DNA of 64,000 nt from Sphingorhabdus pulchriflava (GCF_003367235.1 NZ_QRGP01000001.1:620001-684000); one strand, 5' to 3'. Counted from the stretch's first letter, positions 14,784-24,396 are shown. The notes: generated from the sequence alone by a model not told the origin. Numbers and translations: made by a program.

Positions 14784-16172
14784 ATGTTTGGGGGGCTTCG
14801 CTTTTTTCCGCGCAGTATGACCGGCAGGATCATGCTGGTAACCGCTTTTGGCTTGTTGCTAGTGCAGGGGATTAACACTGCAATGCGATACCAGATGCTC
14901 AAGGGTCGCGCTGTGGTGGAGGCATCATCGCTTATGGTCGCGGTCGCATCCAACAGGCTTGATTTTGGTTCGGTTGAGCCGGTTAACCGATTGGGAGGCC
15001 GTCCGTCCGTCAGGACCATTCGAGCGACGGGGCCACTGAATACGCCGGGATTTCACAGCACAGAGGAATTGGCGGAGCGTCTCGCCATGCATTTGCAATC
15101 TGTCTATCCAGAAATCCAATCAGTGCGCTTGTCTGTGGGACCGGCCGCTGCGCTTCCTGATGCACTTAAACCCAGGCCTCATACTTATCGTAGTGCTCCT
15201 GCACATGAATGGCGCGCAAACTCCAGTCGAGGAGAGGTGGCGCTGCTCAGCGTGAAGCTGGCCGACGGTAGCTGGCTCCACTCGGCCGCGCGGGTACGGA
15301 CGCGCAACATTCTCCCGCCGATAGCACTGCTAATTGAGACGGTACTCATCTACCTCGGCGTGATGATCCCGCTTTTGCTCGTGATCCGGCAAATCTCCAA
15401 ACCGCTGCGCCAACTCAACCTGCGTCTTGAACACGCCGGTCTGGCCAGCGGCGCGCCGCCTCTGAACCCGCAAGGGCCGGACGACATCCGCAGTCTGATA
15501 GACAGTTTCAACGCCGCCGAGCAGCGCGTGAATGCGATGCTGACCGAGAAGGACGTGATGCTGGGTGCCATTGGCCATGATCTGAAAACGCCGCTGGCCT
15601 CGCTGCGCGTGCGCATCGAGTCTGTCGAGGATGACGATGAACGAACGAAAATGGCGGCGACCGTTGACGAGATGGTCCACATCCTCGACGATATATTGAT
15701 CCTCGCCCGCCTCGGCAAATCGGCAGAGGAACTGGTGCTCACCGATGTCAGCGCACTCGTTGAAATGGTGGCTGACGAACTGGACGGTGAGGGCCGCCTG
15801 ATGGTGGTCGAGAGCGTGGAAAAATGCCGTGCCGCAGTCCGCCCTGTCCTGTTGCGCAGAGCGCTGCGCAATTTGATGGGCAACGCGCTGCAATATGGCG
15901 GTAAGGCGCAGATTGTGACCATGTGCGATGGAAACCAGCTGTCGATTACGATAGATGACCAAGGACCGGGGCTTGCACCGGAACAACTGACCGACCTGTT
16001 TGAACCCTTTGCGCGCGCTGAAAGTTCGCGCAACCGGGCATCGGGTGGCTCGGGCCTTGGGTTGACTATCGCGCGCGCGATTGCACGGGCGCATGGCGGC
16101 GATGTGGCTCTGGAAAATCGCAGTGAAGGTGGCTTGCGCGCGATTTTAAGGATTAGCCAGAAACTGGGCTGA
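14784..16172 (+). CDS. EnvZ-type sensor histidine kinase
   Basis: 462 residues from ATG 14784 (GGAG at 14774-14777; an overlapping TTG at 14778 is less likely). Membrane helices at about 13-32 and 178-201 bracket a periplasmic sensor domain of about 145 residues; a HAMP-like linker follows. The dimerisation box is IGHDLKTPL with His265. The ATPase domain has NLMGNALQYG, DDQGPGL and GGSGLGL. It is a complete kinase, translated with the preceding regulator. Confidence 0.9.
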   Translation: MFGGLRFFPRSMTGRIMLVTAFGLLLVQGINTAMRYQMLKGRAVVEASSLMVAVASNRLDFGSVEPVNRLGGRPSVRTIRATGPLNTPGFHSTEELAERLAMHLQSVYPEIQSVRLSVGPAAALPDALKPRPHTYRSAPAHEWRANSSRGEVALLSVKLADGSWLHSAARVRTRNILPPIALLIETVLIYLGVMIPLLLVIRQISKPLRQLNLRLEHAGLASGAPPLNPQGPDDIRSLIDSFNAAEQRVNAMLTEKDVMLGAIGHDLKTPLASLRVRIESVEDDDERTKMAATVDEMVHILDDILILARLGKSAEELVLTDVSALVEMVADELDGEGRLMVVESVEKCRAAVRPVLLRRALRNLMGNALQYGGKAQIVTMCDGNQLSITIDDQGPGLAPEQLTDLFEPFARAESSRNRASGGSGLGLTIARAIARAHGGDVALENRSEGGLRAILRISQKLG

Positions 16173-16181
16173 CAGCGAAGG

Positions 16182-17402
16182 TCAGATGCCGCTGGGCTGT
16201 TTCTTCCAGCTGCCGCTAGCCTGATACTCGTTCTTCACATCGCCATTGGTCGGCAGTTTGCCTCCGGCATAAGCATCATCGCCGCCCTTGGCGCGGGCGT
16301 CTGCCGAATAGTCGGGGACCGCATAGCTCTGTGCGCGGGAAGGGCGATTGGGGGTAATGTCGGCATAGGAAGCCGCGCCAGTTGAGCTGCCTGCCAGACC
16401 GGCCTTGGCTGCGGCGATAGCTTCAGCTTCGGCCTTCATCCGCGCCGCTGCAAATTCGCGTTCATATTGTTTCTGCAACTGAATCGGGTCGAGGAGAGGA
16501 ACGGTTTCTGCATTCCATGCGCGTGGCTTCGGTCCGGGGAAGGGCTCACGGCCAGCGTGGCTGCGGAAGAATGCAGACGGGCGTCCAGCACTGCCTTTCC
16601 AGCTATAGAAGCGGTGCGCACCGATGGTCCCAATGAAGTTCAGGCTGGGGGCCCAATAAGGATAAACATAGGTCGCGTGATAGTGCGTTGCCATGCCGAC
16701 GGGCGCATAAACCGATCCCGACAAGGCATCCATGGCCACGCGCTGCGCACGCAACCATGACGGGCGGGCAGGGGTGCGGGCCATTGAACCGTCGCAGCTA
16801 TAGCTGAACTGGCAACCGGTGGCGCGTTCCGATCCCTGATAAATGACACCGCAAATGCTGTTCGGATAGGTCGGGTGACGCATGCGGTTGATGATGACCT
16901 GCGCGACCGCGCGTTGACCTGCATCTGGTTCGTTCGCTGCTTCATAATAGATGGCGTCGGTCAGGCATTTCAGTGCCCGGCCATAGTCGACGGTTCCTGC
17001 CTTCATCACAAAGGGTGCCGCTGCTGCATTGGTTTCGAATGCAGAAAGATCAGCTTTGCTAACCAGCGTCGAGGGGTCAGTTACGATGCCGGAGGTCACC
17101 GCCAAATTGGCCAGCTTCAGCTCGGGCGCTGCCGGTGCGTTCACATCCGGGTCGAGAAAATAGAAGGCAGAGCCCGAAAAATTCTCCGATGGCCGCTCGG
17201 CGGCGTCTGCAAGCAGGTCTTTGGTCGACGGTTGGCTAGGAACGCTCCACGCCCATTGAGCAGAGCTGGGAAGCAAGGCCAGAAGCAGAAACGCGACAGC
17301 CAACAGCAGGATCTCACGCCAGCCAATCAAGCGCCGTTTGCGCTTTGGCAGCGCCTTCCGCTCAAGCGGCGCGCTTTCGGTATGAAATGGCTGATGCAGC
17401 AT
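16182..17402 (-). CDS. SleB-type cell-wall hydrolase, membrane-anchored
   Basis: 406 residues. A basic N-terminus and one membrane helix (about 30-50, ILLLAVAFLLLALLP) anchor it with the bulk in the periplasm. Residues 165-280 are the Hydrolase_2/SleB domain: CLTDAIYYEAANEPDAGQRAVAQVIINR, HPTYPNSICGVIYQG, CQFSYSCDG and HYHATYVYPYW. Glu in YYEA is the expected catalytic acid. The C-terminal 120 residues are low-complexity. Role: lytic transglycosylase or amidase-type peptidoglycan remodelling. It converges with the kinase gene (9-base gap). Confidence 0.88.
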   Translation of the reverse strand: MLHQPFHTESAPLERKALPKRKRRLIGWREILLLAVAFLLLALLPSSAQWAWSVPSQPSTKDLLADAAERPSENFSGSAFYFLDPDVNAPAAPELKLANLAVTSGIVTDPSTLVSKADLSAFETNAAAAPFVMKAGTVDYGRALKCLTDAIYYEAANEPDAGQRAVAQVIINRMRHPTYPNSICGVIYQGSERATGCQFSYSCDGSMARTPARPSWLRAQRVAMDALSGSVYAPVGMATHYHATYVYPYWAPSLNFIGTIGAHRFYSWKGSAGRPSAFFRSHAGREPFPGPKPRAWNAETVPLLDPIQLQKQYEREFAAARMKAEAEAIAAAKAGLAGSSTGAASYADITPNRPSRAQSYAVPDYSADARAKGGDDAYAGGKLPTNGDVKNEYQASGSWKKQPSGI

Positions 17403-17577
17403 GACTGTGACGAAAGTTATATCCCTGTTCGAGTCGCCTATAACGGCATTTGGTGACGTTCTGGTGAACTATTTTGGCGATGTTCCAACGCGGGACGCGC
17501 GCAAACCCTTGAATTAACAGCGGCAAGAAAATAGCGACTTGTAAATAATTGTGCAGCGCAGCAACAAACTTGCGTTT

Positions 17578-17598
17578 GCGCCGCAAAAAGGCGCTTTT
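17578..17598 (+). promoter_or_regulatory. Leader hairpin with T-run before DAHP synthase
   Basis: GCGCC (17578-17582) and GGCGC (17590-17594) pair around GCAAAAA, followed by TTTT. GCAAAA (17583-17588) can instead pair with TTTTGC (17595-17600), so two mutually exclusive stems exist, 70-85 bases before the synthase start. This could attenuate transcription, but no aromatic-rich leader peptide is evident. Confidence 0.35.
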
Positions 17599-17663
17599 GC
17601 TTGCACCCTGTGCGACTAGGCGACTAGAAGGCCGCCCGCACCAATTTAGTGGAGTTAAGGATA

Positions 17664-19037
17664 ATGGCGGCGAACTGGGCCCCCGAAAGCTGGAGGAACC
17701 ATGATGGCAGGCAGATGCCGGTCTATCGGGATCAGGCTGCATTGCAGTCGACCGAGGAAACGCTGCGCAACTTTCCGCCGCTGGTGTTTGCGGGCGAAGC
17801 GCGTAGCCTGACGGCTGATCTGGCTGACGTTGCCGACGGCAAGGCATTCCTGCTGCAGGGCGGCGATTGCGCCGAAAGCTTTGCAGAATTTCATCCGAAC
17901 AATATCCGCGATACTTTCCGCGTATTGCTGCAAATGGCCGTCGTGTTGACCTTTGCCAGCAAACTGCCCGTGGTGAAAGTCGGTCGTATGGCGGGGCAGT
18001 TCGCCAAGCCGCGGTCAGCCGATACCGAAACCATCGGTGGCGTTGAACTGCCGAGTTATCGCGGTGACATCATCAACGATATCGCCTTTGAAGAAGCCGC
18101 GCGTGAACCCGATCCGGCCCGCATGATCCGCGCCTATAGCCAGGCCGCGTCGACGCTGAACCTGCTCCGTGCGTTCAGCCATGGCGGCTATGCCAATCTT
18201 CAACAGGTCCATGCCTGGACCCATGATTTTATGGGACGTTCGCCCTGGGCGAAAAAGTTCAAGGATGTCGCTGACCGCATTGGCGAAGCGCTGGCGTTCA
18301 TGGAAGCCTGCGGCATCACGCCAGAGACAGTCCCGCAGATCAAGGGCACCAGTTTCTATACCAGCCATGAGGCGCTGTTGCTGCCCTATGAGCAGGCGAT
18401 GACGCGGCAGGATTCGCTGACCGGCCAATGGTATGACACATCTGCACATATGTTGTGGATCGGCGATCGCACGCGTTTCGAAGGATCGGCGCATGTCGAA
18501 TTTCTGCGCGGTATCGGCAACCCGATCGGCATGAAATGTGGGCCGAGCCTTGAGCCAGATGCATTGCTGCGGATGCTCGATACGCTCAATCCGGGTCGCG
18601 TTCCGGGCCGGATGACATTGATTACCCGTTACGGGCACGACAAGATCGAAGCGGGCCTGCCCAAACTTGTGCGTGCAGTGAAACGCGAAGGGCATCCTGT
18701 GATCTGGTCGTGCGACCCGATGCACGGCAATGTCATCAAGGCAGCGAGCGGATATAAGACCCGCCCGTTCGAGCGGATATTGGCCGAAGTGCGCGGTTTC
18801 TTTGCCGTGCACCGTGCTGAAGGGACATTCGCTGGCGGCATCCATGCCGAAATGACCGGACAGAATGTCACCGAGTGCACGGGCGGGGCAATTGCCATCA
18901 CCGATGAGGCACTGGCTGATCGTTACCACACCCATTGCGACCCGCGTCTCAATGCAGCGCAATCGCTCGAACTCGCTTTCCTGCTTGCTGAAATGCTCAA
19001 TCAGGAAATGGCGGATCGGGCCAAACAGGCGGCGTGA
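17664..19037 (+). CDS. aroG: 3-deoxy-7-phosphoheptulonate synthase, class II
   Basis: 457 residues from ATG 17664 (GGAG and AAGG upstream; the frame extends to GTG 17649). Signatures of type II (plant-like) DAHP synthase: [35 protein letters not shown] segment ([17 protein letters not shown]), [25 protein letters not shown] and [15 protein letters not shown]. Cys in GGDC and His in DPMHGN are metal ligands. It makes DAHP from PEP and erythrose 4-phosphate, the first step to aromatic amino acids. A possible leader hairpin lies upstream; a tiny membrane protein gene overlaps the stop. Confidence 0.95.
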   Translation: MAANWAPESWRNHDGRQMPVYRDQAALQSTEETLRNFPPLVFAGEARSLTADLADVADGKAFLLQGGDCAESFAEFHPNNIRDTFRVLLQMAVVLTFASKLPVVKVGRMAGQFAKPRSADTETIGGVELPSYRGDIINDIAFEEAAREPDPARMIRAYSQAASTLNLLRAFSHGGYANLQQVHAWTHDFMGRSPWAKKFKDVADRIGEALAFMEACGITPETVPQIKGTSFYTSHEALLLPYEQAMTRQDSLTGQWYDTSAHMLWIGDRTRFEGSAHVEFLRGIGNPIGMKCGPSLEPDALLRMLDTLNPGRVPGRMTLITRYGHDKIEAGLPKLVRAVKREGHPVIWSCDPMHGNVIKAASGYKTRPFERILAEVRGFFAVHRAEGTFAGGIHAEMTGQNVTECTGGAIAITDEALADRYHTHCDPRLNAAQSLELAFLLAEMLNQEMADRAKQAA

Positions 19038-19207
19038 TGAGCGAGCGGCGCATCATCGTGCAGCGCGATGTCGTGAAATCGGGTATTGGTTTTGGCAGCG
19101 CGCTGGCGATTGCGGTGAGTTATACCACGCACAAGTCGATTTTGTGGGCCATCATCCACGGAGTTTTTAGTTGGTTTTACGTGGGTTATTTCTTGCTGAC
19201 GCGCTAA
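19037..19207 (+). CDS. Small membrane protein (56 residues)
   Basis: ATG 19037 overlaps the DAHP synthase stop by one base (TGATG). The product, [19 protein letters not shown] and onward, has a basic N-terminus and two hydrophobic segments (GFGSALAIAVSYTT and AIIHGVFSWFYVGYFLL), ending in TR. It looks like a real translationally coupled small inner-membrane protein. No function is known to me; it could interact with the synthase or be an unrelated rider gene. Confidence 0.65.
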   Translation: MSERRIIVQRDVVKSGIGFGSALAIAVSYTTHKSILWAIIHGVFSWFYVGYFLLTR

Positions 19208-19233
19208 CCATGCTCTGCTAAACCAATGCCATT

Positions 19234-19767
19234 ATGGGGTTGCGTTGGGTAGTGCCGCTTGCGGCGATAATGTTGATTTCGGCTTGCACTGGTCCGATTG
19301 AAACCCGTGTGTCAAGCAGTGGCGTGGCTTTGTCCAGTGATCGAACCATATTGAATGAGCAGCATGGGAACCATTCAGATATTCTGGTGCAGGCGCGCTC
19401 TCTAACATTGCAGCAGCTGGATAGTCGTGGCTTTTCGCTGGCACCAAATGGTGCGCATAAGCTCGATGTTACAGTTTCGGAACGACCGGCAAATCTTCTG
19501 GTCACGACCGGTACAGAGCAGGGCAAAGCCGTTCTCACGTCGCCCAAGCCCAAGAAGCCGCTGCAGAGCTGTGTCGATAGCGAATTCAATCTTGTTGTCA
19601 GGTTGACACGCGTTGCCGACGGGACCGAACTCTATCGGGGACGCGCTTCGGAGTATCATTGCAAGGCTAGCCTTGCAGATGTGTTGCCGTTCCTTGTCAA
19701 TGCTGCGTTGGCTGATTTAAGTTCGCCCAAGGGCGAACATATCATCAAGCGTCGAGGTTTTGACTGA
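19234..19767 (+). CDS. Hypothetical outer-membrane lipoprotein
   Basis: 177 residues with a lipoprotein signal (MGLRWVVPLAAIMLISAC; lipobox ISAC, Cys18). The mature part is beta-rich (LDVTVSERPANLLVTTG, FNLVVRLTRVADGTELYRGRAS) with two further cysteines that may pair. It resembles small DUF4136-type lipoproteins, without certainty. Its 3' end overlaps the convergent CHASE2 kinase gene by 23 bases. Confidence 0.65.
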   Translation: MGLRWVVPLAAIMLISACTGPIETRVSSSGVALSSDRTILNEQHGNHSDILVQARSLTLQQLDSRGFSLAPNGAHKLDVTVSERPANLLVTTGTEQGKAVLTSPKPKKPLQSCVDSEFNLVVRLTRVADGTELYRGRASEYHCKASLADVLPFLVNAALADLSSPKGEHIIKRRGFD

Positions 19768-22027
19768 CATCCGACGCCTTCGGTAAAGTCAGCCGGAATA
19801 ACGCACCGCCTTGTTCCGGGTTCTCGGCTTCGATGCTGCCTCCATGGCGTAAAGCAACAGCCTTTACATATGCAAGACCGAGTCCGCTGCTTTTGATCCT
19901 GCTGCCTTCGCGTGCGCGGGCAGCAAACCGTTTAAATATGTCTGGCAACAGGTCGGGGTCTATTCCCTTGCCCTGATCGTGGATGACGACGGCAAGCGCC
20001 TTAGAACCAGCAAAATGGGCATGCTCTATCCTTGCGATAATCTTCCCTGGCGTCGGGCTATATTTTATCGCGTTGTCGAGCAGGTTGGTTATGGCCCGCG
20101 TCAGTGAATCAGGTTCGGCGATGACAAACCCGCTATTGCTGCTATCCGTGATGTCGATTTTGATCTGGCGTTCTTCCGCCAAAGGCCAAAGACTGTCGGC
20201 AACATCGCGAACCAGATCTGCCAGCAGAACATCCTGACCTTCGAACGCGCTCTCGCCCATTCGGGCGATGTCGACGAAATCTTGAGCGAGCTGGATGGTC
20301 CTGCGCGCATGGCGTTCGATCCGATGCCCCATATCCCTGTCGGGGATAGCGGGCAGCATAGATATGATTGCCGACTGGGGCGCGCGCATATCGTGCGACA
20401 ACAATTGCAACGCCTGTTCCCTGTCGGTTTCGGCCTGTGCCAAAGCGCTGATATCGGCAAGATAATGGATTTCACCTTGTTTACTGTCGGCATCGTTACG
20501 GATATCTGCGCTGCGCATGACAAAGGTCGATCCACCGGGAGATCCAAACCGAACATATTCGGTGTCCGCGTCCCGGCCATGTGCTCGCGCCCATAAATAG
20601 GCTTCGACAAATGAGCGGTGCTGGGGCGCGACCAAACGGTCCAGCAACGCAGCGCGCGTTTGCCCTTTGAGATCACTCCCGAGCAGGTCTTCGATACGGT
20701 GGTTAGCGAGCGTTACAATTCCGCTATTGTCCGACACGAACATCGGGTCGGGCAGATGCTCGAGTGAATCGGAAACGAAACGCCGCAAGTCGCGGACATG
20801 ATCGATAGCCGTTGCCAGCGCGGCGCTTTGCCGGCCTACCAGATCGCTCGTCCGGTCGTTGGAGAGCGGCAATGGCAAAGCTTCGCTTTCAAGCGCAAGG
20901 TCCCCCAGCTCGGAGGCCATGAAGTCGCTCATCGCTTGCAGACGACGCCAGCCCCATAAAGGATAGACCAACAACATGCCGAGGAGTGCTGCACCCGGTG
21001 GGAACCAATAACCCCCAAAAAGTGCAAGACTGCTGGCCGATAGCACAAAGCCGACCAGCGACAGCGATACGATCAGAGCGGTTCGCGGCTGCCATCTCAG
21101 GAACCCGATCATCAAGACCCACACTGGTAGCAGTGACAATATAAGTCCTGCGGACCTTCCAACTTGGGTGATGAAGTCATCGCGGCGGATCGATGCCAAC
21201 ACATTGGCCATGATTTCCGCCCCGGATATCAGCCCGCCATCAGCGAAAGGCCCGGGATAATTATCGCCCATACCTGCGGCGGTCGCGCCGATGATGATAT
21301 CGCGGCCTTTGACCAAATCAGCGGGAATGCCGTTCATCAAGGCATCGACATAGCTTATTTCGGCAAAGCTGCGACGCGCAGAGTAGCGGACCAACAGCCG
21401 CTCGTCACAACTTCTCGACCGTTTGGCTGCAGGGGACGGATTGCCTGTGAGGCGGTAAACAAGTTCGGTTATGTGCGGCCAATTGCGTCCATCGGGTTCG
21501 GGTTTGAAGCACAATGATGTGCGCCGGACGATACCGTCCTCGTCAAATTCGACATTCACATGGCCAACACCCTCCGCCTCCTTTGATAGCATAGGGAAGG
21601 GGCTTTCGATGTCATAGTTGCGACCATCGTCGCCAGGTGTCGGAAAGTTTGCAGGCAGATAAACAGGCGTACTGCCACGCATGGCTTGTGCCAATGCGCT
21701 GTCATCCTGTTCGTTTGAAGGCTCGCTTAGCAGCAAGTCGAGCAAAATTGATCGAGGCTTTGCTTCATCAACCTTGGTCAGAAGTTCCGCATGATATTTC
21801 CTGGGCCATGGCCATTTGCCAAGAGCCTTCAAACTGCGCTCGTCGATCGTTACAATCAGGATATTCTGGTCAGCGGGTGGTCGCGATAGCGTACTTAGAC
21901 GATCAAACAGCAGATTGTCGAACGATGCCGTACCTCGCCAGTTCGATGCGGCCAGAACAGCAAGTGTTCCCAAAATCGCGATAACCGCCCATTCGAGCAG
22001 CAGGCGGAATCGCAAATGTCCTAGCAT
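19745..22027 (-). CDS. CHASE2-domain sensor histidine kinase
   Basis: 760 residues. An N-terminal helix (about 10-27) is followed by an extracytoplasmic CHASE2 domain (about 35-285: ILIVTIDERSLKALGKWPWPR, ARPILLDLLLSE-like PRSILLDLLLSEP, DIIIGATAAGMGD). Three membrane helices (about 292-360) follow, then a PAS domain (about 415-530; DPMFVSDNSGIVTLAN) and a kinase core with LLSHDMRAP (His545), NLLDNAIKYS, HDQGKGID and SSGLGL. It is last in an operon with a LysM-FecR protein and a response regulator. CHASE2 ligands are unknown; the FecR-type partner may present the signal. Confidence 0.9.
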   Translation of the reverse strand: MLGHLRFRLLLEWAVIAILGTLAVLAASNWRGTASFDNLLFDRLSTLSRPPADQNILIVTIDERSLKALGKWPWPRKYHAELLTKVDEAKPRSILLDLLLSEPSNEQDDSALAQAMRGSTPVYLPANFPTPGDDGRNYDIESPFPMLSKEAEGVGHVNVEFDEDGIVRRTSLCFKPEPDGRNWPHITELVYRLTGNPSPAAKRSRSCDERLLVRYSARRSFAEISYVDALMNGIPADLVKGRDIIIGATAAGMGDNYPGPFADGGLISGAEIMANVLASIRRDDFITQVGRSAGLILSLLPVWVLMIGFLRWQPRTALIVSLSLVGFVLSASSLALFGGYWFPPGAALLGMLLVYPLWGWRRLQAMSDFMASELGDLALESEALPLPLSNDRTSDLVGRQSAALATAIDHVRDLRRFVSDSLEHLPDPMFVSDNSGIVTLANHRIEDLLGSDLKGQTRAALLDRLVAPQHRSFVEAYLWARAHGRDADTEYVRFGSPGGSTFVMRSADIRNDADSKQGEIHYLADISALAQAETDREQALQLLSHDMRAPQSAIISMLPAIPDRDMGHRIERHARRTIQLAQDFVDIARMGESAFEGQDVLLADLVRDVADSLWPLAEERQIKIDITDSSNSGFVIAEPDSLTRAITNLLDNAIKYSPTPGKIIARIEHAHFAGSKALAVVIHDQGKGIDPDLLPDIFKRFAARAREGSRIKSSGLGLAYVKAVALRHGGSIEAENPEQGGALFRLTLPKASDVSQNLDA

Positions 22028-22051
22028 GTGCCCGTCTCTGCCTCGCGCAGA

Positions 22052-23344
22052 TTAATCAGCAGTGACGGTAAATTTTTCAAATGGTGTCCAGTTGGTGTCG
22101 GATTCACCGTCCAGAAATTGCACGGATCCAATCCGCCAATGATAGTCGCCAGGTGGCAGGTCGGACAAGCTTAACTGTTGGACCGATAGTCCCGCCTCAT
22201 CGACAAAGGGCACGCTGTCGGGCGTGCCGCGAACCAGTTGGAAATGATAGCGGATTGCTCCCTTGCCAACACCAGCCCAGCGAAAGACCCACCCATCTGC
22301 GACAGGTGCAACATTGCCGCTGACGCTATTCAGGCGGCGCTTAAAGGCATAGACAGCCGGCTGTCCTTCAATCCCGGCTTGCGATAATTGTCGCACGCGC
22401 AGAAAATAATTGCCGTCTTCCAGCGCGCCGAAATCGGCACTTTCGTCTCGAGAAAGCACATCGGCAATCTGTTCGACAAAACCTGCATCCGTTGCAACGC
22501 TTAAGCGATAGGCTTTGCCGTCCCCCGGCAAAGCAAATCGAACCGCAGAGTTGTTTTGGAGCTTTCCTGCACCCACCAGTGTAACTGCAGGCAATAGAGC
22601 TTCGCTAATAGCTTCGCCCTTTGCGGTGACCGCAAGGCCGAAGCCAGCACCGACTGCGGTGCTTTTGCCGTTCGTCAAATCGACCGCCAAAGCGCCTTCA
22701 TCGACTTCCGCAAAGTCATTGCCGCTGGTTTCGTCAACCCGCGTCTGGAAATCCGTACCACGAACCGCCGACACAGCTTTGGGCGTGCGCACTTGATAGC
22801 GATCGTTTTTGCTTTGTAACGGCGCAACCTTCGAACGCGCGGCACCCCGCTGAACCTGGAAATCATAATCAAGGGCGGACCCAAGATAATATTTTCGCAG
22901 CCGCACGATTTTCACGTCGCTATTCGAGGGCACGGAAACGCGGGAGCCATCATCGAGCGCCAATGTAGCAAATGCTCCGGCTTCCGTTTGCACTGCAGCG
23001 CCCTCCCGTAATTCGGCTCCGGTTCTGGCTTGGGCGCGGGCATTACCCTGCACCGAAGATACGCCGCCGCGCACGGCTATGAAACGCGCCTTGGCAGCTT
23101 CATATTTCAGCAGATGGCGGGGGAATTTTAGTATCTTGCCCACCGGAATCATTCTGGGATTACCGATGCGATTGGTTTGCTGGACGATCCGGTAGTCCGC
23201 CGGACGGAGAAGATATTTTTCACCCAATGCGATCAGGGTGTCGCCTTTGACAACATGATAGGGAATGTCGTCGCCAGCTAGGGCAGCGCTTGGGCCTAAC
23301 AGTGCGACAGCAATTATAAGAAACCCCGACGTTTTCTTTGCCAT
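22052..23344 (-). CDS. Periplasmic LysM-FecR domain protein
   Basis: 430 residues with a signal peptide (MAKKTSGFLIIAVALLGPSAALA). LysM motif at about 28-75 (YHVVKGDTLIALGEKYL ... GNPRMIPVGKIL), which binds peptidoglycan, then a FecR domain at about 105-215 (REGAAVQTEAGAFATLALDDGSRVSVPS, VRTPKAVSAVRGTDF). The C-terminal 200 residues look like fibronectin-type beta repeats (YFLRVRQLS, YHWRIGSVQF). It sits 4 bases after the regulator gene and 24 before the CHASE2 kinase gene. It is probably a wall-attached partner of the sensor kinase. Confidence 0.85.
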   Translation of the reverse strand: MAKKTSGFLIIAVALLGPSAALAGDDIPYHVVKGDTLIALGEKYLLRPADYRIVQQTNRIGNPRMIPVGKILKFPRHLLKYEAAKARFIAVRGGVSSVQGNARAQARTGAELREGAAVQTEAGAFATLALDDGSRVSVPSNSDVKIVRLRKYYLGSALDYDFQVQRGAARSKVAPLQSKNDRYQVRTPKAVSAVRGTDFQTRVDETSGNDFAEVDEGALAVDLTNGKSTAVGAGFGLAVTAKGEAISEALLPAVTLVGAGKLQNNSAVRFALPGDGKAYRLSVATDAGFVEQIADVLSRDESADFGALEDGNYFLRVRQLSQAGIEGQPAVYAFKRRLNSVSGNVAPVADGWVFRWAGVGKGAIRYHFQLVRGTPDSVPFVDEAGLSVQQLSLSDLPPGDYHWRIGSVQFLDGESDTNWTPFEKFTVTAD

Positions 23345-23348
23345 CGAC

Positions 23349-24041
23349 TTACCTTACCTCGATCGTCTCCAAGCGATAACCGTAGCCGAATACCGTGAAA
23401 ATCCGAAATCCATTTTCGGGACGCAGGTCAAGTTTCGCCCGCACCCGTGAAATGTGCATGTCCAGTGTCCGAGTTGCCAGCGCGGCAGTGGTGCGCCAGA
23501 TCGTTTCCATGATGTAATTACGCGATAATGTGCGGTCTCGATTGCGGAAAAACAGGTCCGCGAGTTCAAACTCTTTCGCAGTCAAACTGACAGTATCACC
23601 TTCAACGGTCACAGTTTGATCGATGCGGTTGAATTCATATTTGCCGTAAACGACCTTTGTGTCGAAGGCGCCTGCGCCGGCATTGCGCCGTAACAGCGCA
23701 TTGATGCGGGCGGCAATGACGGTCCGGTCTTCGGGCTTGGTGATATAGTCATCAGCCCCGGCGTTTAATGCGTCGCTGATGTCTTTCTTCGCCGTGCGAT
23801 TGGTCATCATGATGACCGGCGGGCGTTCTTGAAGTGATTCCTGCATCCAGTGAAGTGTAGCCAGACCATCCTTTTTCGGCATGGTCCAATCCATGATCAC
23901 CAGATCGAATGTTTCGCGAACCAGAGCCTGTGATAAAGCGGCACCATCATTGAATGCTGCAGCGACATGGCCTTGCTCTTCTACAATAGCTTTAAGGAAA
24001 TTGACGACGTCTGTTTCGTCGTCAGCAATAGCAATACGCAT
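23349..24041 (-). CDS. OmpR/PhoB-type response regulator
   Basis: 230 residues. Receiver with DDE near residue 7-9, phosphoacceptor Asp51 in VIMDWTMPKKDG, Thr in MMTNRT and Lys in ITKPED. The DNA-binding winged helix (about 130-228) has SLTAKEFELADLFFRNRDRTLSRNYIM and FRIFTVFGYGYRLE. First gene of the three-gene signalling operon with the LysM-FecR protein and the CHASE2 kinase, so the kinase is its likely partner. Confidence 0.9.
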   Translation of the reverse strand: MRIAIADDETDVVNFLKAIVEEQGHVAAAFNDGAALSQALVRETFDLVIMDWTMPKKDGLATLHWMQESLQERPPVIMMTNRTAKKDISDALNAGADDYITKPEDRTVIAARINALLRRNAGAGAFDTKVVYGKYEFNRIDQTVTVEGDTVSLTAKEFELADLFFRNRDRTLSRNYIMETIWRTTAALATRTLDMHISRVRAKLDLRPENGFRIFTVFGYGYRLETIEVR

Positions 24042-24235
24042 TCAGTGCCACCCATCTACCTTGTCTGCAGTCGTCTGTGCCGAACTTTCTGCCGGACTGT
24101 TATGGCGAGACCAAATAAAGCGGTTTTACACGTTGCGCCATAGTGACGCCGTTATTGTTACTACCTTTTACAAAGCTTGATGCTGGCATAACGACCAGAA
24201 ATCGCACAAAAACCGATACAAGTCAGAATGTGCTT

Positions 24236-24310
24236 TGGCTGGGGTGGCAGGATTCGAACCTGCGAATGCCGGTACCAAAAACCGGTGCCTTACCACTTGG
24301 CGACACCCCA
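24236..24310 (-). tRNA. tRNA-Gln (anticodon TTG), CCA encoded
   Basis: On the - strand a 7-bp acceptor TGGGGTG/CACCCCA, a D-arm GCC-GGC, an anticodon arm CCGGT/ACCGG with loop TTTTGGT (anticodon TTG, Gln) and a T-arm GCAGG-TTCGAAT-CCTGC fold as a full cloverleaf. Discriminator G fits Gln and CCA is encoded (24236-24238). Confidence 0.95.
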
Positions 24311-24396
24311 GCAGTCTCACATCGAGGTGAGAGCGAGCGGCCTTATAACGAGAGATAATCGGAAGGCAATGTGCCAAATCGCCTAAATTCCAATGG

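Noticed and set aside
15330-16094. - strand frames within the sensor kinase gene
   Set aside because: The + strand has all kinase motifs in order; the antisense frames are composition artefacts.
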